A stretch of DNA of 36,898 nucleotides from Weissella confusa (GTDB lineage: Bacteria; Bacillota; Bacilli; Lactobacillales; Lactobacillaceae): NCBI GenBank assembly GCA_016466735.1, contig JAAOED010000022.1:1-36898 (forward strand), in the 5' to 3' direction. Shown here piece by piece: positions 29,101-33,355 of the stretch. Numbering within the stretch: position 1 is the stretch's first letter; every line of letters begins with the position of its first letter. The notes under the pieces are model-generated. The model did no database searches and had not been told where the DNA came from. It saw only the letters and a program-made list of their open reading frames with translations. The position numbers were made by a program, and so were the translations under genes.

Positions 29101-29688
29101 AAATCCTTGAATTCCAAGTCCACCACCACCGTAAGACATGTTATAGTCCGAAGCCATCTTACCTGGATCCGTTGGTGTCAATACCAATCCAACCCAGTCA
29201 GACCAATTACCATTAGACGCTAGATTATTGTTTCCTGTACTTGTATCAGGGTGGAAATAACCATCAATCGTAAACTTTTGTGACGCGTCAAATTGACGAT
29301 TGATATAGTAATATCCAATTGTATTTGAGCCATTGGCCGTCAATTTTGCATAATTTTGACCGCCCGGATCTGTAACCGAACTACTTTCAGCAGACCAAGC
29401 CGTTCCGTTATACGTTCCCTTTCCAGCATACTCATCGTGATCTGTAATGCCGGAAGGTCCCCATACAACATAGCGACTTGCGCCCGAATCCGTATCCGCG
29501 TCCGTCACGGTATCGATCGTCATCGTTGACGTTGTTTGCGCAGCTGACGCCTTGGTCATCTCTTCACCCAGACGCGTCAACATCTTAGGCGATGAGGAAC
29601 CCCCCCCCACTGAAAGCGCAGTTAGTCCCGCAGCCACCCAGAACTTACCGCTTTTATACATCTTCTTTCTTGTTTTTGTTTCACCCAT
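17149..29688 (-). CDS. Giant LPxTG-anchored modular surface adhesin, 4179 aa
   Basis: A wall-anchored surface protein of 4179 residues. The KxYKxGKxW-type signal peptide (KMYKSGKFWVAAGLTALSV, 9-27) is interrupted in coding terms by a run of nine G. Residues about 50-325 look like a bacterial L-type lectin domain (YYYINRQFDASQKFTIDGYF, DWVGLVL, ALGLDFYQN). A MucBP-like segment follows (about 325-405), then about 22 beta modules of 70-100 residues (about 406-2580) with a YTYTVxGPDGxxYxTL core, one of them MucBP-like, an Ig-like segment (about 2580-2667), 11 helical units (about 2667-4067), a Pro/Thr/Val-rich wall spacer and the sorting signal LPNTG at 4142-4146 with a membrane helix and KRRKKDEED tail. 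It probably binds host or plant glycans. The AGGAAAG RBS is 17 nt from the ATG, unusually far. A cre-like site lies upstream. Confidence 0.93.
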   Translation of the reverse strand: MGETKTRKKMYKSGKFWVAAGLTALSVGGGSSSPKMLTRLGEEMTKASAAQTTSTMTIDTVTDADTDSGASRYVVWGPSGITDHDEYAGKGTYNGTAWSAESSSVTDPGGQNYAKLTANGSNTIGYYYINRQFDASQKFTIDGYFHPDTSTGNNNLASNGNWSDWVGLVLTPTDPGKMASDYNMSYGGGGLGIQGFKNAYALGLDFYQNSGDPAAGPFGALRATDSSGNLTSVPAAMYTNGQNLTQWKTTVKYQMTWWPTGGPGGGPYITASLKDTSGKSWTINTNQSNITLVAPKAFSIGVNAANGQKAADNFASIDNLSGTFATGTTTVKYVDTNGNTIKPSTSFIAAVNDTIGITGLSPKAKAGTADYAFAAPTIRGYKVSSATDVNGVSQTAANNTITITYTALPYQESIIQTDTPALWSGSNVITSYWSVDQDNPLGSSATVAQSIVDASLVRSGYSYYITDPNGGNYSTMSSAYAAATNVWDSTSNTAGVQSDGTPQTWTVKYMPDYQGAYLYTQNFSYANGSYVAGTSTYKDAAGGRTGNAINFATKDSNLPKSGYTYTVTGPDNVTYSTLDSAIAANSFDSTNNRDANGSQLASSDTSYQSFVVNYTPATQTTSLVVDSNSPVKAGSVLASSLGATSATLSLPYTDANLTTAGFSYVVKGPNGSTYATLSSAVAANSIYDATNNSGTTDSSAQVFTVSYVGAYQAAAVKYDPNGPISAGSTLTSASGTTGGTISFATNDTSLVKAGYTYTVKYAGTDAPDSTAYTTLSSAVAAHPRYDNTTNTGSSDTSSQAFVVTYKTNQYASLFTDSADNSGNSVLGYSAVNETTNGPASSAISFKTTDSQLAKSGYTYVVNALNAAGSVINSYTTLTSAVAANKYDNTSNAANATTDAQVQRFKVVYAPMTAKVTYNYVDQAGKVISTARSANGYVGSKIPDGTMTIAGYTLVGKDSNSDADGLFDADLDSVITYVYKPQYQAANLVVDSASPISANSAVESASGVTSGSLAFSTADSQLAKTGYTYVVYGPKGDSYATLTAALKANSLYDNTENGSASADSSAQTFRVSYTADAQSAYIRVQQNSPVKAGSSVANITGVTSQAMSFGVTDADLATSGYTYTVGYGYDVNNTVWYSTLSQALAANSTFDNTDNTGTTDAAAQRFVVLYAPMSQAASVVVDVNSPISAGSTALSANGSTGSAISFTADSSYATLDSQLAKSGYTYTVKYGSDTTAYTTLSSALSAHSYYNANNTVSGTSDANPDMFTVSYKAASQSAVVNVAGTSPIKANSKVDSATGVTSGALSFATSDASLAVAGYTYTVTGPDGKTYTTLSSAVAANSIFDNTTNTGSTDSAIQSFTVSYKAAYQSAALVVDADSPISANSSLASAAGVTKGAVSFAKTDSQLAVQGYTYVVYAANGSSYATLTAAMAANGTFDDTDNGTATSDGSAQVFRVSYKADSQQAKVTVGLESPISAGSVIDSAAGPTSGAIAFGTVTDSYLYTQGYHYTVSGPDGTSYSTLSQAIAANSAYDNTDNTGSTDSKPQTFTVNYVADMQWTSLGVTSDSPISAGSWLASLSGGTATQIPFKNIDDSLAVSGYTYRVLGPDGEWYATLADAQSANTTFDNTSNAGDSDAETQNFMVSYAPMSQAATIVGAANSPIQKGKTIESASGLTGSAIAFSNTDTTLARSGYRYVVYMGSDSATTYSTLAAAMAANTVYDNTNNTGSSDAAPQVFTVSYIANYQSANLVIGGATQISSGVTLDSAAGVTSGQVSFATTDSALDRDGYRYIVKTPNGNTYETLASALTGMTGLYDNTNNATESDSAPQTYTVEYSAITQTAEVVVGETGDEYSGRVIEEVTGDTGEVLGLKTTDETLRGLEMTHGYTYNVTVQHADGTWVTDETGAPKVYATLDEAIADNNSFDAVDTGIKRFILNATASYQESTLIVSSDSPISAGIAIETISGVTKAPISYAKTDTDLAVDGYQYNVSVVRTDGTSQAYTNLSAAVAAESVYDNTINGDAQSDSSAQSFVVSYKADYQSANISFDGAPMSSIAAAGMTSGVYTSTYTAPDGYYFKASGQPSGTSVAADGRTATFTFTYDNTNNASASDSAAQDFTLQLSAASQSGQISFVYSGAIGSPTTPDPRTLSGVTGDYLEDTITAPEGYYIVAIDGSAYNVSYVNNQYDTVTYTLTMDDTDNGNEASDKAPQNLVITLAPNNQKATVTQHMPDGTTMVTDTQNGKTAESYGYMYTAPAGYYVASGAVTTASGITADIATDGKTVSLDGNFDSSKDTGDAGTDTAPQNTDITLTQSKQQAQFKINVPDGATSVSAKNETIDGLTGGEINAPTGYTDDDLVTAGYTYKVTGPTGAKYDTMAEALAATSNFDNTNNGSGEDTDVQKFVITYVADDQMATITQQYVDGSTNTPAFPQADATLNGKTDQQTSGTITAPTGYEISDISVASGISWTISDDKQTATYKVIYDAASDADKASQATIVTYTPLPQKIDVQFFDEVGRPLTSDTGVTNHTLNGVTNEAVNYQDADLVKDAVIAGYSKVIDNTAASPYFDDDTDVDQRVRYVYRDVQAPTVTTTKTALTTSKAGMPADEATFLIDVGFSTTDNQKHGDSTIKTDYETIAALVAGDGQPRDVTITVTDATGNKTTKTVTLSLIDTAPVSQEQAVKDAQKALDDLAKDPNTTADQQTAAEEALQDAIDQAMSDREAAETAGDDALNSPDTTAVATDDAVADAMEKLDKAMTDADNDQGTTQAIKDATDALENAVARAEAKAVDTAPVSQEPGVQEAQSALNDVLNDPNATTEAIDQAKQALQDAVADAKSDRDKANDDANTTVSQVTDSKDDAVKQAVADLEAAQKDAANNVGTTQAIEDARQAVIDAVKDAGETALAQDATPVQNEASVINKKQALEDVLNNPDSTPDEIVKATNDYNDAVEQAKADRDAANEAAQDEIATAGSSHQANDQSVIDATKNLQDLIDKAKTGDASALTEDIDKATQALKDAVAAAGGAQEAARADAAKALNETSPVTYEPDVQSKIDDLQKLLDDPASTADQINDATEALRSATETAINQRTATDDDAKAAINAANGSNQADEPAVQAAEKALQDLVDQAQTDTPDALTADIQQAIKNLQDAVSQAAESQADARQVAEAALQATAPVSNEATTSEAIANLQNVLNDTNATAEEIKQATDALTEATASDKASRDETNRQADDAVTAAKTSDQATEPEVIEAIKKLQDTQAAAAADSSTNLTADIQKAIDDLAAAQETAKQNQTAARDAAADAIEATKPVSNESTVLKAHDALQKLLDNPASSTADIEKATKALTEANQAEQAKRDAINDEADKYESKVETSSTQNEPTVQAALDALNEIQEEAATDTSDALTADIAAALDALQTAVVQAAKEQAEARDNAADALARTAPVSNEKAVADAISALNKVLDDPAATTKDIKNATQNLMNATSDDKVTRTTANTNAQNAITDASNTPQADEPAVQDAIAKLQDVMKQAANDDSDALTADIDAARNALKEAVADAKAAQEQARKDAAVAIASANPVSHELGTAQAISSIEAILTDPNSTTAEIQAATKNLNAAIGADKTNRDAANTAGTQAIADAQGSDQSAEPSVQAAINNLKDVMATAATDSDSALTKDIQAAIDALQTAQTTAANNQQAARDDAQDALSKTAPVSHEPAVADAISNLQKLLDDPTSTTKSIADATQALRDAVATAQPLRDAANEAADAAAAAVPTDLAKEPTVQAALDALDEIQKQAAADQDGNLTKDIEAATKALQDAIATANTSREAARNAANDLLGKTAPVSHEAKVATAKDALQKLLDDPTSTTADIENATAALRDALQPVGAARTQANDTAKSLIDIVKQSAAGQVPAVQEAMKKLQDIMNRAAGDNADALTADIEAATKALETAVATANNAIEAARNAANDLLGKTAPVSHEAEVANAITALKKILDDPNASAEQITAATKALQTALDDAKAKRTDASQSADKAIASAKKSSVAGDPAVQKALDRLQAILEAAAKDSSNNLTADIEAAIKALQAAVTEAEARNVVVPPVQHPTNQSAPTPAPTVETVPQPVTEVQTQAVPVPTVATVYVTQPAVARAQTPTVYALPYATESNRIGTLPNTGYKDDWRLMALGIFLFSSTLLLLAAKRRKKDEED
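17490..21685 (-). repeat. Array of 11 helical repeat units in the adhesin stalk
   Basis: Eleven units of about 118-131 residues, each opening with a TAPVS(H/N/Q)E-type motif and containing two helical subunits such as LQKLLDDPTSTTADIENATAAL and LTADIEAATKALETAV. The pattern resembles FIVAR/GA-module-like three-helix repeats of Gram-positive stalks. Later units (closest to the cell wall) are the most alike, suggesting recent expansion there. Confidence 0.85.
21960..28461 (-). repeat. Array of about 22 beta modules in the adhesin
   Basis: Modules start with (Y/S/T)Q(S/A)A..V and often SPISAGS, then a GYTYxVxGPDGxxYxTLxxAxAAN core and DNTxNTGxxD..xQxFxVSY. The membrane-proximal modules diverge and are shorter. 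I counted them by eye; boundaries are approximate. I do not recognise a named domain with confidence. Confidence 0.75.
29600..29608 (-). repeat. G9 homopolymer in the adhesin signal-peptide codons
   Basis: Nine consecutive G on the coding strand, at codons 26-29 (GTG GGG GGG GGT). Removing one G brings a TGA after about 10 codons; adding one brings a TAA within about 9 codons. This is the format of slipped-strand on/off phase variation. Confidence 0.8.
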
Positions 29689-29721
29689 AGTAAATACCCA
29701 TTTAACTTTCCTAAAGTGAGT

Positions 29722-29755
29722 GATTGTTACAATTTTGTGACAATCTACATTTATA
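29722..29755 (-). promoter_or_regulatory. Candidate -10 and inverted repeat upstream of the adhesin
   Basis: TATAAA (29750-29755) on the minus strand is a possible -10 without a clear -35. Just downstream, GATTGTTACA and TGTGACAATC (29722-29731 and 29736-29745) form a 10-bp inverted repeat with one mismatch and a 4-nt gap, either an operator or a 5' mRNA hairpin. Confidence 0.5.
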
Positions 29756-29849
29756 GTGCAAGTTTAACAAGTTAATTACGCTTTTGCTGGGTTAACGATT
29801 TGAACAAATTTTCACTAAATAGTTTCTTAAAAACCTGTTATATCAACAT

Positions 29850-29863
29850 TGTTAGCGCTTTCT
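29850..29863 (-). promoter_or_regulatory. cre-like CcpA site upstream of the adhesin
   Basis: AGAAAGCGCTAACA on the minus strand matches the TGWNANCGNTNWCA consensus at all but the first position. It lies about 95 nt upstream of the candidate -10, a distance that could give activation or repression. Confidence 0.6.
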
Positions 29864-29924
29864 TATTTTTGGAAAGCACTTAGCTTCATTTCGTATATTT
29901 ATGATATAGAAAACTATTGAGGCA

Positions 29925-30203
29925 CAAAAAAAGAGACCTCTCTCACTAAATGAGTGCAGGTCTCCTTCTGTTTAAGCGGACCACCACGTACCGCTTAAAC
30001 TCCTTCACCGTATCATGTTAACAGGCACCACCCTGTTAACAATCCCCATACATCGAGGTGTCCAAGCCTCGATGCGTTTTCCTCCGATCACATGTGGGTC
30101 CTTCACCTCCCACACGCGACCATTACCGGACAGCAGGGCATCGCACCCTCCGTAAACGGCAGTCCTAGGACATCACTCCTCGACTAACTGCATCCCCGGC
30201 AAC
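29925..30203 (-). ncRNA. Structured non-coding RNA of about 280 nt, family not identified
   Basis: On the minus strand a TGCTATAAT extended -10 (TATAAT at 30210-30215) precedes a region packed with helices: GTTGCCGG/CCGGTAAT closing a multibranched 5' domain with CCG-TTTA-CGG and GGG/CCC hairpins; a 13-bp helix GGTCGCGTGTGGG/CCCACATGTGATC; three 9-10 bp hairpins (GCATCGAGG, GTTAACAGG, GTTTAAGCGG); and a terminator GAGACCT/AGGTCTC followed by T7. Linkers and loops are GGA-rich. No open frame fits. tmRNA, RNase P and SRP signatures are absent. A relation to the raiA motif is possible but only a guess. Confidence 0.8.
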
Positions 30204-30241
30204 ATTTCAATTATAGCATATCGCGACCAACTACTTCCGTC

Positions 30242-30949
30242 TTAACGGAGGTAGAAAATCGTGTCAGCACTCAAGCCTGTCTTGGTCATCACTTCGGGCA
30301 AAAGTGGCGCCTTAATTTCAGTATCGGCCACAATTTCAGGCAATTGTTCAGCCGTTAAACCGGTCACGGCCAACGCTTGCACATCCCACGTCTTGTGGGC
30401 GACATTGTAGTAGCCAGTACGTGCTGCCAATGCTTCGTCAACAATGTTCAAACCGAACAAACGGTATGTCACATATTCAAGCACACCCATAAAGTGCGCT
30501 GCGTTAGTATAAGCTTCAGGACGCTCATTCTTCATCCATAGCGTCAACACAAGTGGTTCCGTTGCCGTCATTGGTAAGCCAGTCTTGCGTTGCAATTGGC
30601 CACCGATACCGTTAATCATCAAAGCATCAACGTACTTGGCAGCACGGTTATCGCCACCTGACACAACATCAGTTAGCGGCGTAAAGTTTTCATCCAATGC
30701 CATCCAGCCATTCGCAATGCCAGTTGCAAAGCGGACTTCAACAATCTCATCATACTCACCTGGTAAATCAGCACGCATTGCAGCTAGTGCATCAACCAAA
30801 GTGTTCACGATATTATCGGGAGTCACTGGGTCAGTTGGAAATGCCATCCCCTCATATGGGAAGTGCATGACCTTTTGATTTTTATTTTCATCGATCAACG
30901 TTGCCACAATATCAATTGCAGCCATATCAATCATTACTGTATATTTCAT
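30242..30949 (-). CDS. Stand-alone FGGY_N domain, remnant of a gluconokinase-like gene
   Basis: Of 235 residues, against about 500 for FGGY kinases. It aligns by pattern with the N-terminal FGGY domain: SGGDNRAAKYVD (site of the catalytic Asp), KTGLPMTATEPLVLTLWMKNERPEAY, FMGVLEYVTYRLFG, and TGYYNVAHKTWDVQAL, ending near the point where FGGY_N gives way to FGGY_C. The N-terminal phosphate loop DxGTTSxK is degraded to DMAAIDIV. Without that loop and the ATP-binding second domain it should not be an active kinase. It keeps a good RBS (AGAGGA) and an open frame, so it could be a retained sugar-binding protein or a decaying gene. It follows a terminator hairpin and lies next to gntZ. Confidence 0.72.
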   Translation of the reverse strand: MKYTVMIDMAAIDIVATLIDENKNQKVMHFPYEGMAFPTDPVTPDNIVNTLVDALAAMRADLPGEYDEIVEVRFATGIANGWMALDENFTPLTDVVSGGDNRAAKYVDALMINGIGGQLQRKTGLPMTATEPLVLTLWMKNERPEAYTNAAHFMGVLEYVTYRLFGLNIVDEALAARTGYYNVAHKTWDVQALAVTGLTAEQLPEIVADTEIKAPLLPEVMTKTGLSADTIFYLR

Positions 30950-30987
30950 CGGTCTACATCCTCTAAGTTAATACCCAAAATTATACA

Positions 30988-31024
30988 CTAAAACAAAAGC
31001 ACCCGACAGTTTCCCGTCGGGTGC
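30988..31024 (-). terminator. Terminator of the intergenic structured RNA
   Basis: GCACCCGAC pairs with GTCGGGTGC (30999-31007 with 31016-31024), followed by TTTTGTTTT on the minus strand. The FGGY_N gene begins 39 nt later. Confidence 0.85.
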
Positions 31025-31365
31025 GCTCTCACAATCTCATCTCATGTAGCACAAGATGACAACACTCAAGAATCTCACAACTTAAGCATTGGAACCACGC
31101 ATATAGTCATTAAAAATGGCTATTAGTTCCTGCCATGGGTCCTCCCCGGTGGCAGACGCAGCGCCAAAGGTCGATAGGGCGACCAACAGCGGCGATTAAA
31201 CTTGTGGTTTATTTTTTATTTTGTGGGTCGTCTAAGATAACGCCTGGCGCAACTTCAGGCAACTCTCCGATAAGCAAACAAGTTTTGGCACGCTTACAGC
31301 GCACCAAGAACTTGTTCGTTTATCTCCGGATGCCTGATTTTTGACTTTCAGTCAAAAACCGTTGC
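30988..31365 (-). ncRNA. Structured intergenic transcript region between gntZ and the FGGY_N gene
   Basis: About 370 nt without a convincing gene, but with many hairpins on the minus strand: a long imperfect helix GATAAACGAACAAGTT...AACTTGTTTGCTTATC, GCCTG/CAGGC, GGTCG/CGACC, TGCCA/TGGCA, GGAAC/GTTCC, TCATCTTGT/ACATGAGATGA, and the terminal hairpin. No known riboswitch, RNase P, tmRNA or SRP signature was recognised. It may be an independent RNA or the leader of the downstream gene. Confidence 0.5.
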
Positions 31366-31381
31366 TCTATGCTCAAGCTTA

Positions 31382-32290
31382 TTACTTAGCAGCGTCCATT
31401 GCGTGTCCACCGAAGCCGTTACGCAAAGCTGAAACAACCTTACCAGTAAACGTGTCTTCTTGTAGTGAACGGTAACGCATCATCAATGACAATGCGATAA
31501 CTGGTGCTGGAACTTCCAAGTCCAATGACTCTTCGATCGTCCACTTACCTTCACCAGATGAGTGCATACGACCTGAGATAGCTGACAACTTAGGGTCCTT
31601 AGCAAATTGCTCTTCGGCCAATTCCATCAACCATGAACGAACAACTGAACCGTGGTTCCACAACTTAGCAACAGCTTCGTAGTCGTAGTCGAATTGTGAA
31701 GCTTCCAAAACTTCGAAACCTTCGGCGATGGCTTGCATCATACCGTATTCGATTCCGTTGTGGACCATCTTCAAGTAGTGACCTGATCCCAAACGACCAG
31801 TGTATAGGTAACCGTCTTCCAAGGCGATTGACTTGAACAAAGGCTCCAAAACCTTCCATGCTTCAGCGTCGTCTCCACCGATCATGAAGTTTCCACCGTT
31901 ACGTGCACCTGACATACCGCCTGAAGTACCAGCATCGAAGAACTTGATACCAGCAGCAGTCGTGCGCTTGTTTTGCTCCAAGTTATCCTTGTAGTTTGAG
32001 TTACCACCGTCGATGATGATGTCGCCTTCGTCCAACTTCTCGATCAAAGTATCGATAGTTGAGTTCGTAGGAACACCGGCTGGAACCATGACCCAAACAA
32101 CCTTTGGTGATGGCAATTGTGCCAACATGTCATCCATATCAGTAGCTGGTGATACCAAATCTGAGTATGCGTCAGCTTCCTTAACAAAGTCTGCGTTCAA
32201 GTCAAAAGCAACAACTTCGTGACCGTTATCTGCAGCATTCTTTACCAAGTTCAAGCCCATCTTACCAAGGCCGATCATAGCGAACTTCAT
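31382..32290 (-). CDS. gntZ: 6-phosphogluconate dehydrogenase, decarboxylating (short GntZ/YqeC type)
   Basis: Of 302 residues, the length of the short, typically NAD-preferring 6PGDH group rather than the 470-residue Gnd. It oxidises and decarboxylates 6-phosphogluconate to ribulose 5-phosphate. The nucleotide motif is GLGKMG (7-12). GGNSNYKDN, GTSGGMSGARNGGNFMIGG and the catalytic-lysine motif LKMVHNGIEYGMMQA are all present. In a heterofermentative organism this step can belong to the phosphoketolase route or to gluconate use. The neighbouring FGGY remnant and RpiR regulator favour gluconate. The promoter is divergent from the regulator gene. Confidence 0.93.
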   Translation of the reverse strand: MKFAMIGLGKMGLNLVKNAADNGHEVVAFDLNADFVKEADAYSDLVSPATDMDDMLAQLPSPKVVWVMVPAGVPTNSTIDTLIEKLDEGDIIIDGGNSNYKDNLEQNKRTTAAGIKFFDAGTSGGMSGARNGGNFMIGGDDAEAWKVLEPLFKSIALEDGYLYTGRLGSGHYLKMVHNGIEYGMMQAIAEGFEVLEASQFDYDYEAVAKLWNHGSVVRSWLMELAEEQFAKDPKLSAISGRMHSSGEGKWTIEESLDLEVPAPVIALSLMMRYRSLQEDTFTGKVVSALRNGFGGHAMDAAK

Positions 32291-32333
32291 TTGAGTTACC
32301 TCTTTTTTTCTTGTGCTTTTTTTCTACATGAAT

Positions 32334-32363
32334 ATTATAATGCAAAAGTTTTTCACTTTGCAA
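32334..32363 (-). promoter_or_regulatory. gntZ promoter with an inverted repeat in the spacer
   Basis: TTGCAA (32358-32363) and TATAAT (32334-32339) with an 18-nt spacer on the minus strand. TGCAAAAG...CTTTGCA (32341-32362) forms an inverted repeat between them, a likely operator for the divergent RpiR protein. Confidence 0.65.
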
Positions 32364-32379
32364 CCCTTTTGTTGTAAAA

Positions 32380-32407
32380 TGTTTTCATATCCAAAATACG
32401 GTACAAT
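32380..32407 (+). promoter_or_regulatory. Possible promoter of the RpiR regulator gene
   Basis: TGTTTT (32380-32385) and TACAAT (32402-32407) with a 16-nt spacer on the plus strand. The -35 is weak. Confidence 0.45.
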
Positions 32408-32470
32408 TGAAAATAGACAGAACGTTGTTATGTCAACGTTTCCCTATTCTAAAAATAAAAGGAGTTTGAC

Positions 32471-33313
32471 ATGGCACAATCAGGTTTTGCGCGCATTCGT
32501 TCAATGCGTGATCAATTATCTGGATCAGATGAAAAAATCGCTGGCTTTATCCTAGCCAACCCAGAAGAAATTCGTTCCTTAACAATCCAAGGGCTCGCGA
32601 ATGCGGTCGGACTTTCAACCGCTACGATTTCCCGTTTTGTTAAGCGTGTCGGCTTCGGTTCATTCCGTGAGTTTTCACTCAGCTTAGCCGTTGCCACGCA
32701 ATCAGACGACACGTTCTTTGGTGAAATCGACGAAGAAGATGATACAACTGAAATTGTTCAAAAGGTATTCAGTGGTGCAACTAACGCCTTGGAAGGTACC
32801 CTATCAATGGTTAATAGTGACGACTGGGCAACGGCTACTAAGTGGTTGGTTGAAGCTCGTCGCGTTGGCCTATTTGGTATTGGTGGTTCATCAATCGTCG
32901 CCTTGAATGGTTATCACAAGTTATTGCGTACGCCTTTGGATGTCGAACAACACCCTGACTACGACGTGCAACTGATGCAAGCCGTTCGCATGCGTGCTAC
33001 TGATGTTGCCATCGTGGTGTCACACTCAGGTCGTAACCACGACACGCTAACGATTGCACGCCAACTTAAGAACAACGGCGTAAAAATTATTGCCATTACT
33101 GCTTATAAGCAATCTGAATTGGCCAAAACAGCTGATCTAGTTTTGGCCAGCGCCGCTGAAGAAGTCAATATCCGAAGCGAATCAATGTCATCATTGATTG
33201 CTCAAATCACGATTATGGATAGCTTGTTCACCCTTGTCGGTGTGCAACTTGGTGATAAGACCCAACAAGTGGTTGATCACATCCGCACCGCCATCGAAGG
33301 TACGCGTGAATAG
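32471..33313 (+). CDS. MurR/RpiR-family transcription regulator
   Basis: Of 280 residues. The N-terminal HTH (about 30-75) contains IQGLANAVGLSTATISRFVKRVGFGSFREF, and the C-terminal SIS domain (about 120-250) contains GLFGIGGSSIVALNGYHKLLR and VVSHSGRNHDTLTIARQLKNNGVKIIAI. SIS domains of this family bind phosphosugars, and here 6-phosphogluconate is the natural candidate because the gene is divergent from gntZ. GGAG lies 6-7 nt before the ATG. It probably controls gntZ and perhaps itself through the 180-nt intergenic region. Confidence 0.9.
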   Translation: MAQSGFARIRSMRDQLSGSDEKIAGFILANPEEIRSLTIQGLANAVGLSTATISRFVKRVGFGSFREFSLSLAVATQSDDTFFGEIDEEDDTTEIVQKVFSGATNALEGTLSMVNSDDWATATKWLVEARRVGLFGIGGSSIVALNGYHKLLRTPLDVEQHPDYDVQLMQAVRMRATDVAIVVSHSGRNHDTLTIARQLKNNGVKIIAITAYKQSELAKTADLVLASAAEEVNIRSESMSSLIAQITIMDSLFTLVGVQLGDKTQQVVDHIRTAIEGTRE

Positions 33314-33355
33314 TAAAAATCGTCCAGCGCACGCATGCGTTGGACGATTTTTTTA
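33314..33355 (+). terminator. Terminator after the RpiR gene
   Basis: AAATCGTCCA pairs with TGGACGATTT, with CGC/GCG inside, then T7 on the plus strand. It may also end the convergent gene, whose stop lies at its edge. Confidence 0.88.

Noticed and set aside
29925-30203. tmRNA, RNase P RNA or SRP RNA
   Set aside because: None of the hallmark sequences (GGATTCGACAGG, GAGGAAAGTCC, GGAAGGAAGCAGCA-like) are present.
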